From NCBI RefSeq assembly GCF_015500095.1, contig NZ_CP062983.1, positions 682,001 to 746,000 on the forward strand: a stretch of DNA of 64,000 bases, given 5' to 3'. The stretch's first letter is position 1. Every line of letters starts with the position of its first letter. The notes beneath the pieces are model-generated. The model made no database searches. It worked only from the letters and a program-made list of their open reading frames with translations, and was not told where the DNA came from. This DNA comes from Phototrophicus methaneseepsis (lineage in GTDB: Bacteria; Chloroflexota; Anaerolineae; Aggregatilineales; Phototrophicaceae). A program made the position numbers and the translations under genes. Below are positions 9,001 to 15,735 of this stretch, piece by piece.

Positions 9001-10888
9001 CATGCTCGGCATCTATAACCGCGCTTTGCCTGTTGATGAAGTGCTGGCACACTTCAACAATGGCACTTCACTGCCGATGATGCCGCCTGATGCTTTTGAT
9101 CGTCTGCTGGCGAATATGCCCTTCCGCATTGCTATCGCGGAGCACGAAAGCGGGACTTTCGCTCTGCCAGGTTGGGATCATGAAGCCCGCGTGCTGAATA
9201 TCTATCTACCCAAGGCAGAAGACATCCGGCGACCTATCAGCACGTATATGCACGCTGAACATCTCAAGCTCATGGGCGTCTGGGCCTGGATACGCGAACA
9301 CATCGACAAAGAAACCCAGTTGGCTCTTTCCAACCCGGCCCTGCTGGAATCGCTGACGAAGAAAGTTGTCGATTGTGTGCAATATGCGCTGGAAGGCGGC
9401 CATTGGATGATCACCCCTTCCCGCCAATTGGCGATGGTCCACGCGGTACAGCAGCCTATCGGCCAACCTAATATCGTTGCTATGCTTGCACAACGCGATG
9501 TCGACGCGACCAACAGCGAATTCGGCGCAATTATCCAGGTTCATGGCAAAAGCACCCTGACGCTCAATCTGCTGGCCCGATGGACGGAAAATGTGGATGA
9601 TCTCAATGAAGTTGGTCCGACGCTCAAACACGCCTCGGAAGCCGTTGAAGAGATTAAGATCAGTTCCCTAGAAGGGGGCACCCTTAAGAGCACCAAGCTA
9701 AAAAATGGTTTCCCGCAGAATGTAGGGACATATCAGCCTGCTCAGGATTGGGTGCTGCTGCAAAAGGGTATTTCTCCAGAGCATGAATTTGGCGATACCA
9801 AACACCGCGAAGTTGATTATCACATCGTTGCAGGCTCTCGCTTCCGCGAATACTTCCCGGCGAATGTGGAAGGGGGCTTCACGCGGGATACCAACACGGT
9901 CAGCGTACACGTGCCCAGTTCAGCACGACCAGCCGCGCCACGCGTGCGCTACATGCTGCCGACCTATGGCTGGAAGCGCGAAGAAACCACCAATATCATC
10001 GGCAGTTATCGTCAGGGCGGCGGCCTGCGCGTGTATATGGATCGTCCGTGGTTTTCTTCCGGTGATGGCGAACTGCTCGGCGTCGTCTTGTGGCAGGGCT
10101 CCAACCTCAGCAATGCGGACCGCCATACGCTGAAGCGTTATATCACCCAGTGGGGTATTGATCCGATCCATGTCTCGGAGAATATCGCGCCTCTGCCGCA
10201 TATCCATAACTTCCCCAACAGCGTCCGCACAATGAGCGATCTGCATGTGCCGGAACTGGCAGGCATCAACGTCGGCGCGGGCGATAACCCCATAACTGTC
10301 GTTGGCTTCCCGGTTCACTATAACGAGGAGCGCGGCCTATGGTTCTCAGATATTGACATTAACATGGGCGAGCAAGTGCCATATATGCCGTTTGTAAGGC
10401 TGGCACTGGTACGCTTCCAGCCCTGGTCAGTGGAAGGCATGCACCTATCGCCTATCGTGCTGGCAGATTTCGCCCAGATCGCACCAGATCGTTCAGCCAT
10501 CCTCACCTGGGACCCCTATGAGGCAGATATGCTCAATCTGGTGGTCTCCGGTTATACCTATCGTCAATCAGCCGCCTATAATCACGTTGGGTTTGATGGC
10601 AATCAACCTATCACAGTACCCATAAATGATGGTACGGAAATTGTCGTGCAGGTTCAGGAGCGCGATCCAGACCTGGATGATGAACTGGCATGGAGCAACA
10701 TCAGCACAGCTATCAATGTGCTGCAAACCAATGCCAGCCAGAATGTGCTCTGGCAGGGGCGCATCCGCCTGCCAGCCGACCGTGAACCGGGGCAGTATCG
10801 TGTCGTCATCACGGAGCTGGAACGCCTTTATACGCATTCCGGCACGCGCCAACCGCGCCTCGTGTATGCTGATACAATCGAAGTTTAA
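6089..10888 (+). CDS. Giant LamG-containing protein of unknown function (second of a pair)
   Basis: This 1599-residue protein follows the 1115-residue protein after 87 bases, with a GGGAG-type ribosome-binding site (6075-6080) before the ATG. No signal peptide or membrane segment is visible. Residues about 768-990 form a concanavalin-A-like LamG domain, running from GLIALYTFEDGEGDVVHDVS through LYIDGV to LGIYNRALPVDEVLAHFNNG; such domains bind glycans or mediate protein contacts. The N-terminal part (1-760) and the C-terminal part (990-1599) are unassigned. The latter includes the distinctive stretch GGGLRVYMDRPWFSSGDGEL and looks like several beta-sandwich modules. A strong terminator 38 bases after the stop closes the two-gene unit. 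It could be a large structural, adhesive or tail-like component, but nothing in the sequence shows secretion or catalysis. Confidence 0.87.
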   Translation: MATETILWTAIPNGIITTENGRRIARISVVASHRLEAPEAEGDTLSLYRITRHWTRVVADMLQGFIVRMDGIDIEARLINRAILGPEWWEGMFNDDTFVRPYAYNDLTDKLIISYPTIRIREYIKKIYQQVGFESPNELPDVYGRRKPGSTGNSVSLPSFPFNKEIAAGMRAEMKAALNDTPSSPSENIASLTAAPVTGDPVRDMQQLMLFHYPANKLATTLEEDKANETIMAPPLPSTEEDFERYMDFHEVISSLGDYPVLMRRLGLVIDIGFPIEDLPGNPFAIQVAPVWGEDRIADNLISEHPRTVVDWDPPTGVFRSRSRDGIPAIQRGQLAINPNETNFDLVQVDVDGVAIKLANFFNGVHNTANENMLAADSPRNQGFPTIRSAGFSLNETARDLLTYMHFNKTKSDNDQLIAGGGMDLLLYAEDLLRGYRVDIWDTLTRDWHSLCRRIGSYVIEGTDLVMEDVADEGFAQMAMSQPAETEEGQPPATDDIYLHESMFRWDGWSLVAPRPGKTIGEQGDGSPAVDPEPQPMMPFKLITQFRAAPRSLPRLRFGAGYRMRVRVADLAGNSVSLNDAANDLSAPSAPDKPEVYYRYEPLSPPSIFPLAAITEDDPGESVRHMVIRSFNQSPELDNVTSADVNERHIAAPPASVLMAEIHGAFDDLQGRLKNDPATYNLISSRDNPVNVDETSTPIIPDAQMILNYLPDPLAMGAAIRDLPGTTNKTWGKVDDAGQLLYEDVPGVLPREGTTTHIPFLPTEDPVYPDGLIALYTFEDGEGDVVHDVSGSANPVNLTIADPANVTWGSHALTIDAPTIISTGSAPTSLMAALQTTHEVSVEMWVQPASDSQSGPARLMSLSADTSNRNLMVGQSPGGGGDARSYAARVRTTATDANGLPTLFTPDNIATTNLTHIVFTRDQAGTRTLYIDGVTVVSDTVGGDFSNWDMDFRLALANEFTGDRPWLGTYHMLGIYNRALPVDEVLAHFNNGTSLPMMPPDAFDRLLANMPFRIAIAEHESGTFALPGWDHEARVLNIYLPKAEDIRRPISTYMHAEHLKLMGVWAWIREHIDKETQLALSNPALLESLTKKVVDCVQYALEGGHWMITPSRQLAMVHAVQQPIGQPNIVAMLAQRDVDATNSEFGAIIQVHGKSTLTLNLLARWTENVDDLNEVGPTLKHASEAVEEIKISSLEGGTLKSTKLKNGFPQNVGTYQPAQDWVLLQKGISPEHEFGDTKHREVDYHIVAGSRFREYFPANVEGGFTRDTNTVSVHVPSSARPAAPRVRYMLPTYGWKREETTNIIGSYRQGGGLRVYMDRPWFSSGDGELLGVVLWQGSNLSNADRHTLKRYITQWGIDPIHVSENIAPLPHIHNFPNSVRTMSDLHVPELAGINVGAGDNPITVVGFPVHYNEERGLWFSDIDINMGEQVPYMPFVRLALVRFQPWSVEGMHLSPIVLADFAQIAPDRSAILTWDPYEADMLNLVVSGYTYRQSAAYNHVGFDGNQPITVPINDGTEIVVQVQERDPDLDDELAWSNISTAINVLQTNASQNVLWQGRIRLPADREPGQYRVVITELERLYTHSGTRQPRLVYADTIEV

Positions 10889-10925
10889 ACAGCGGTTCAT
10901 TTTTCACAATCATGGCTATATCGCC

Positions 10926-10954
10926 AAAGGCTCTCATCTAATGAGAGCCTTTTT
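10926..10954 (+). terminator. Rho-independent terminator of the giant-protein operon
   Basis: AAAGGCTCTCAT (10926-10937) pairs perfectly with ATGAGAGCCTTT (10941-10952) across a 3-base loop and runs into a T tract. Because the stem begins with As, it can also serve the convergent UspA-like gene. Confidence 0.9.
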
Positions 10955-11006
10955 ATTGTCGCAAAACGATGCGGCTCATCCGTCGGCAGTTCACGCGGTA
11001 GCAACT

Positions 11007-11516
11007 TTATGGGACTTCGACAGGGGATGGCTTTTCCGCTGTATGAGCAGCTTCCGGCACCTTGACGCGCGCAGGCACCCAATCGATGCTCCGCGTGGTT
11101 TCATCAACCAGATAAAGCGGGCAATCGGCTGTCTGCACAGCCTTCATCAGCCACCACGCGTTCATTTGATTCCACCAGCCATAGCGGCTATCCGGCTTCT
11201 TGGCGAAGATCGCGCATGCATTAAGGTTCACACGCACCTGCTGAAGCGCTGCCCTGTAAGTCACATATTGCATTTGATGCAAAGAACAGTCGACGCCGTA
11301 ATCTTCACAAATCAAGCTATATTCATAAATCTGGGCACACTGCTGAGAAGAAAGAGGCGGGGTCGCCACCTCTGAACCGAGCAAACCGGGATTACGCGCC
11401 AAGTTTAAAGACAGTAAAACAATACGTGACCGGGTATGACGTGCCAGGGCTGATGCCAGATGTAGCGCTTGAGTGGTCCATCTGGGTTCCTCTAATTGAA
11501 CCACGATATTTCTCAT
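11007..11516 (-). CDS. UspA-like (universal stress protein) single-domain protein
   Basis: The 169-residue product starts MRNIVVQLEEPRWTTQALHLA, the beta-strand plus helix opening of universal stress proteins, followed by SRIVLLSLN as the second strand. No signal peptide or membrane span is present. The usual C-terminal ATP-binding glycine motif is not evident; instead a CPLYLVDETT strand ends the fold, so nucleotide binding is doubtful. It is transcribed away from the regulator and KimA-like transporter genes next to it. KdpD sensor kinases normally contain a Usp domain, which the nearby KdpD-like kinase lacks; this protein might supply that function in trans (inference). Assignment to the Usp fold is moderately sure, the role is not. 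Confidence 0.7.
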   Translation of the reverse strand: MRNIVVQLEEPRWTTQALHLASALARHTRSRIVLLSLNLARNPGLLGSEVATPPLSSQQCAQIYEYSLICEDYGVDCSLHQMQYVTYRAALQQVRVNLNACAIFAKKPDSRYGWWNQMNAWWLMKAVQTADCPLYLVDETTRSIDWVPARVKVPEAAHTAEKPSPVEVP

Positions 11517-11663
11517 TGAAACCTACCTGATCGATACGATGATCCTGATTGCACTGTACGCCAACAGCTATCAATGGAGAAACAGGGCTTCCGGGCATTG
11601 CCGTAAAGATTCTATAAGGCTTCTACCGAGCGATAAGGCCGCCTCTAAATACCCCACAAAAAG

Positions 11664-11680
11664 TTGACGGAATCTTGACC
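11664..11680. promoter_or_regulatory. TTGAC direct repeat with 11-bp period (possible response-regulator site)
   Basis: TTGACGGAATC is followed immediately by TTGACC, so TTGAC recurs at 11664 and 11675, exactly one helical turn apart. The site lies in the divergent gap between the UspA-like gene and the small membrane-protein gene, next to an OmpR-family regulator gene. Binding by that regulator is a guess from spacing alone. Confidence 0.35.
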
Positions 11681-11783
11681 TCGCGACGTTTTACGCTGAC
11701 ACGACCTTGATGGGTTCTTTGATACAGTCATGCTGATATTCGCTGTTCAGACATTGATAGAAACAAAGTCACGTGTAACCCAT

Positions 11784-12050
11784 ATGAAGACGAAGCCTAA
11801 AAACGACCTACAAACAAACAAGCCGATCAATAAGCAACCCTGGTGGCTGTTGATCGTCGTTGGGGGGATGATCCCGCTGACACTGACGCTAGCCCGTACG
11901 TTATCGCTCCCACTTCCTATAACGATCACCATCATCCTGGTGACAGCGCTGATCTTCGGCGCAATGGCCCTATGGTTGCATGCGAATGCCCAGGCAATCG
12001 GGGATGAGTGGTGGCAAGATGACCATGCATCTGGCTGGCGTGGTTATTAA
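11784..12050 (+). CDS. Small two-span membrane protein of unknown function
   Basis: The 88-residue product begins MKTKPKNDLQTNKP, a basic and polar head, followed by two hydrophobic segments (about residues 20-37 and 43-62) and a short acidic and Trp-containing tail (DEWWQDDHASGW). An upstream ATG at 11730 would add 18 residues, but the basic start at 11784 is the more typical one; neither has a strong ribosome-binding site. It sits 58 bases before the OmpR-family regulator and in the same direction, so it may be cotranscribed with the regulator and the transporter. I recognise no family; a small accessory subunit of the transport or sensing module is possible but unsupported. Confidence 0.6.
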   Translation: MKTKPKNDLQTNKPINKQPWWLLIVVGGMIPLTLTLARTLSLPLPITITIILVTALIFGAMALWLHANAQAIGDEWWQDDHASGWRGY

Positions 12051-12108
12051 ATAGCAATCAACAAACGAGCGATAAAACACACGAAAAGTGCAGCACGGAT
12101 AGTAAGCG

Positions 12109-12864
12109 ATGGTCTACGAAGAACTGAATCAGATAGCGAATGCAACGGATGCCTATAAAGCACGCGCTCTGGTCATTGATACCGAACAGGGCATCCGGCG
12201 GCAGTTGAAGATCGTGCTGAGGTCACAGGGATTCGATGTGGTCGAAGCACAAACGGCACAGGGCGGCCTGGATCAGATCGCAGCCGCACGCCCAGACGTC
12301 ATCCTGGCCGATCTCGATCTACCGGATGCGGGCGATGTGCACTTTATCCATGCCATACATGATGTCGCCCATGTGCCCGTGTTGATCCTTTCGTCTGAGG
12401 ATAACGCAATCCAGAAAATTAACGCCCTGGATGCGGGTGCAGAGGATTACATCCTCAAGCCGTTTAGCACAGGCGAATTACTGGCGCGGGTGCGCGTCGC
12501 ACTGCGCCGCACGCGCATGGTGAACTATGTAGATGTCTTCCGTTGTGGTGAGTTGGAAGTCGATTTTATCCATCGTATCGTGCGCATTCAGGGCCACATC
12601 ATCAACCTGACGCTGACTGAATACGACCTGCTACGGTACCTGATTGCCAATGCAGATCAACCCGTCACACATCAATCGCTCTGGGGAGAAATCCGCGGCT
12701 CGTCCGAGCCGTTAGACATTCATACCGTTCGCGTTCATATGAGCAATCTACGGCATAAGCTGGAGCAAGGCCCAGCAACTACAAACCCGATTGTGACCGA
12801 AGTGGGGATCGGTTACAGGTTTCAGACTGAAACACAGCAGGAAACCATTTCCTCACAAACCTAA
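12109..12864 (+). CDS. OmpR/KdpE-family response regulator with altered acidic pocket
   Basis: The 251-residue product has a receiver domain (about residues 18-135) and a winged-helix DNA-binding domain (about 145-238, ending VTEVGIGYRF). The phospho-acceptor is probably Asp68 in VILADLDLPD and the conserved lysine is Lys117 in ILKPF. The usual acidic pair VDDE is IDTE here (Asp24, Thr25), so one magnesium-coordinating acid is replaced; phosphorylation may be weak or atypical. No kinase gene is adjacent on this strand. The KimA-like transporter starts 111 bases downstream, which suggests it regulates or is cotranscribed with potassium uptake. A second KdpE-like regulator with an intact pocket lies beyond the transporter. 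Confidence 0.9.
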   Translation: MVYEELNQIANATDAYKARALVIDTEQGIRRQLKIVLRSQGFDVVEAQTAQGGLDQIAAARPDVILADLDLPDAGDVHFIHAIHDVAHVPVLILSSEDNAIQKINALDAGAEDYILKPFSTGELLARVRVALRRTRMVNYVDVFRCGELEVDFIHRIVRIQGHIINLTLTEYDLLRYLIANADQPVTHQSLWGEIRGSSEPLDIHTVRVHMSNLRHKLEQGPATTNPIVTEVGIGYRFQTETQQETISSQT

Positions 12865-12975
12865 ATCCTCAATTTCACATTGATTCGATCAATTTCGCGG
12901 CTGTGGCAAGCAGTATTTTGCTTCAATGCTTTAGCTTCAGTGCGCACACTGATGATACGGAAGGGTATCAACAAA

Positions 12976-14952
12976 ATGAAGCAGTTCAGCCTTGGCAGGA
13001 CGTTATTCGGCAAACCTTTGGAGACCAAAGACCTGCCTCATCAAGCTATCAACCGCCCCATTGGGCTTGCTGTTTTCGCATCCGATGCGCTTTCCTCAAC
13101 AGCATATGCAACCCAGGAAATGTTGATTATTTTATCGCTGGCTGGTGGTGGGGCCGCCTTATTCGGCATTTCCATCCCCCTGGCGATTGCGATTGCCGTC
13201 TTGCTGACCATCGTCACGGTATCTTATCGTCAGACGATCTATGCTTACCCGAATGGGGGTGGTGCTTACATCGTCGCGCGCGATAACCTGGGCGAGCTCC
13301 CGGCGCAGGTCGCTGGTGCCGCCCTCCTCACGGACTACATTTTGACGGTCGCCGTGAGTATCTCAGCAGGGGTGGAGCAAATCACCTCTGGCTTTCAGTG
13401 GTTACTGCCCTTCAGGGTAGAAATTGCCGTCGCTATCATCATCCTGATGACCATTGTCAACCTGCGGGGCGTCAAGGAAAGTGGCCGCATCTTCGCCATA
13501 CCGACATACTTCTTCCTCGGCATGATGCTCCTGACGCTGGGCGTCGGCTTCTTCCGTTACTTTGCGGGGAACCTCGGCATGGTCACAGGCGTAGAGCCAA
13601 TCCATCACGCCGACCTGGAACCCCTGACGCTGTTCCTCATCTTGAGGGCATTTTCCAGCGGTTGTACAGCACTCACAGGTATTGAAGCCATCTCAAATGG
13701 CATCACAGCCTTTAAAGAACCGCGCAGCCACAATGCCGCCACAACCCTCATGTGGATGAGCGGCATCCTGATTACGCTCTTCCTGGGGATTACCGTCCTC
13801 GGCCATCAGGTCGGCGTGCAACCGAGCGAAGTTGAAACCGTGATCTCTCAAATGGGCCGGACAATCTTCGGCGATGGCAGCCTGTTATGGTATTTGCTGC
13901 TGGCGGGTACGGCGCTCATCCTGTTGATGGCCGCCAACACCAGTTACGCGGATTTCCCACGGCTGGCCGCCCTGCATGCTGGTGATGGCTTCCTGCCGCG
14001 CCAATTGACCTATCGTGGTGGGCGTCTGGTCTTTTCCTGGGGCATAATGGTCCTGGCAGGTACGGCCATTGCTCTGGTCATCGTCGCCGGGGCCAGTACG
14101 ACAGCGCTCATCCCATTGTATGCCGTCGGCGTATTCCTGAGCTTTACTATCTCCCAGACGGGTATGGTCGTCCGCCTGAATAAAATCGGCAAGATGAAGC
14201 CCGGTGAGACGGTTCAAGGCCTGGAAACCATCATCGAGTATGACCCGCACTGGCGCTATAAGCAGATCATCAGCGCGGTAGGTGCGCTGTGTACCTTCGT
14301 CGTGATGGTTATCTTCGCCATTACCAAATTCGCCAGTGGCGCATGGTTCGTCGTCCTGTTGATCCCGGTATTGGTCTTTATCTTCTTCCGCATTCACTAT
14401 CACTATAAAGACGTGGCCCGCCTCTTAAGCCTGGAAGGTGCCCGCCCGGAATTGCAAAAACGCCCGGTGCGCACGCTCATCCTGGTTGATGATGTCCACG
14501 CGGAAACGGCTCGCCTTGTCAACTTTGCCAAATCGCTCGATCACCCCTGGCAAGCGGTACACATAGGCATCCATCCAGAAAAGACGGAGAGCGTCCAGCA
14601 AAAGTGGAAGAATCGCATCGGCGAAGGCGAGTTGGTCATCATTCCGTCACCATATCGCCTGTTAGCAGAGCCTATCCGGGAGTACATTACGCAGCTTCAA
14701 AACGAAGAACCCGGCTGCTTCGTCCATGTCATCCTGGGCCAGTTGGTGATGGATACCTTCTGGGAGCAAGCACTGCACCAGAACAGCGCCTTCATCTTCA
14801 ACCTAGCTTTAGGGCACATGGAACATGTCGTTGTCACCAGCGTACCGTATCAAATTCGCCGTCAGCAAGAGGATGATGCGGAAGAAGCCCTGGCAGAGGA
14901 AGAACCCTCTGATGTGTATCAAGATGAGCCTGTAAGCGATCCCGTTCTATAG
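12976..14952 (+). CDS. KimA-like APC-superfamily permease (probable potassium importer)
   Basis: The 658-residue product, from ATG 12976 (an ATG at 12880 would give an untypical leader), opens with a short cytoplasmic head and then INRPIGLAVFASDALSSTAY, close to the hallmark DALSS-AY-TEE region of the YdaO/KimA family. About twelve hydrophobic spans follow up to roughly residue 485. A soluble C-terminal domain of about 160 residues starts near RPVRTLILVDDVHAE and resembles the Usp-like cytoplasmic domain of KimA; the tail is acidic. KimA proteins are high-affinity potassium importers inhibited by cyclic di-AMP. The flanking KdpE/KdpD-like signalling genes support a potassium role. Amino-acid transport, common in APC proteins, is the main alternative. 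Confidence 0.82.
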   Translation: MKQFSLGRTLFGKPLETKDLPHQAINRPIGLAVFASDALSSTAYATQEMLIILSLAGGGAALFGISIPLAIAIAVLLTIVTVSYRQTIYAYPNGGGAYIVARDNLGELPAQVAGAALLTDYILTVAVSISAGVEQITSGFQWLLPFRVEIAVAIIILMTIVNLRGVKESGRIFAIPTYFFLGMMLLTLGVGFFRYFAGNLGMVTGVEPIHHADLEPLTLFLILRAFSSGCTALTGIEAISNGITAFKEPRSHNAATTLMWMSGILITLFLGITVLGHQVGVQPSEVETVISQMGRTIFGDGSLLWYLLLAGTALILLMAANTSYADFPRLAALHAGDGFLPRQLTYRGGRLVFSWGIMVLAGTAIALVIVAGASTTALIPLYAVGVFLSFTISQTGMVVRLNKIGKMKPGETVQGLETIIEYDPHWRYKQIISAVGALCTFVVMVIFAITKFASGAWFVVLLIPVLVFIFFRIHYHYKDVARLLSLEGARPELQKRPVRTLILVDDVHAETARLVNFAKSLDHPWQAVHIGIHPEKTESVQQKWKNRIGEGELVIIPSPYRLLAEPIREYITQLQNEEPGCFVHVILGQLVMDTFWEQALHQNSAFIFNLALGHMEHVVVTSVPYQIRRQQEDDAEEALAEEEPSDVYQDEPVSDPVL

Positions 14953-14974
14953 GCCGCGACACAGTTGGCAGACC

Positions 14975-15001
14975 AAAAGGCCACCGCCAGGGTGGCCTTT
15001 T
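14975..15001. terminator. Bidirectional terminator between convergent genes
   Basis: AAAAGGCCACC (14975-14985) pairs perfectly with GGTGGCCTTTT (14991-15001) around a 5-base loop. It ends the rightward KimA-like gene and can also end the leftward two-component operon. Confidence 0.9.
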
Positions 15002-15036
15002 GTATTGCCGCCTGGAGAACCTCATAAAAAGGCTAT

Positions 15037-15735
15037 TTATTCAATGTCGACGAAGCGATAGCCAACACCTGGCTCGTTGAGGATATACCGCACGTTCCGC
15101 GCCGGATTTTCTTTCAGTTTTCGGCGCAGTTGATTGATGAAGACCCGCACATAATGGCTCATCTCTGCGTATTCAGGCCCCCAAACCTTCTGCAATATAG
15201 CGCGATGCGTCAGGACTTTGCCGGGGTTGGTCGCCAACAGCCGGAGCAAATTGTACTCCGTCGGCGTCAGATGCACGTCTTCCCCCTGGATCGTCACAAT
15301 ACGCTGTGCCAGGTTCATATACAGGTCCCCCACACGGATTTCCGCCTGGGGATTAGTCCCTGGCGCTGTTGCCATGCGCCGCAAAATAGCCTGAATCCGG
15401 GCTTCAAGCTCCTCCATGCTGAACGGCTTCGTCAGGTAATCATCAGCGCCAATATGCAGCGCCTTCACCTTGAGCTTATCCTCATTGTGGACTGAAAGCA
15501 TGATAATCGGCACTTTGGACCACTCGCGCAGTTGCCGGCAAACTTCAATGCCATCTGGCTCCGAACCCAGCGAAATATCAAGGATGATCATATCGGGCTG
15601 TTGTTGGGCCGCCGTGATCAGCGCTTCCTCACCATTAGAAGCAATCAGCACATCATAACCATAGCCGCTCAGGCCTATCTTAAGCTGTTTACGAATTTGA
15701 GGCTCATCGTCAACAACGAGTATTCTCAACTTCAT
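15037..15735 (-). CDS. KdpE-like OmpR-family response regulator
   Basis: The 232-residue product has an intact receiver domain: acidic pair Asp9-Asp10 (VVDDE), phospho-acceptor Asp53 in MIILDISLG, and Lys103 in LTKPF. A winged-helix effector domain follows (about residues 130-230), ending in the typical GVGYRFVD. Its ATG lies inside the end of the histidine kinase gene (26-base overlap), so the two are translationally coupled and form a cognate pair. The pair resembles KdpDE, which responds to low potassium, but no kdpFABC genes are in the window; the nearest plausible target is the convergent KimA-like transporter. It could regulate genes elsewhere. Confidence 0.92.
   Translation of the reverse strand: MKLRILVVDDEPQIRKQLKIGLSGYGYDVLIASNGEEALITAAQQQPDMIILDISLGSEPDGIEVCRQLREWSKVPIIMLSVHNEDKLKVKALHIGADDYLTKPFSMEELEARIQAILRRMATAPGTNPQAEIRVGDLYMNLAQRIVTIQGEDVHLTPTEYNLLRLLATNPGKVLTHRAILQKVWGPEYAEMSHYVRVFINQLRRKLKENPARNVRYILNEPGVGYRFVDIE

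Noticed and set aside
10626-11375. A 249-residue rightward open frame across the end of the giant gene and the UspA-like gene
   Set aside because: It overlaps the giant gene in another frame, crosses the terminator and covers the UspA-like gene on the opposite strand; its composition has no protein-like pattern.
12865-12975. A possible cyclic di-AMP (ydaO-type) riboswitch before the KimA-like gene
   Set aside because: The gap is only 111 bases and I could not find the characteristic pseudo-symmetric stems; no terminator hairpin is present either.
13885-14403. A 172-residue leftward frame opposite the KimA-like gene
   Set aside because: It is a shadow of a membrane-protein gene, extremely rich in Asp, Gln and Arg, with no ribosome-binding site.
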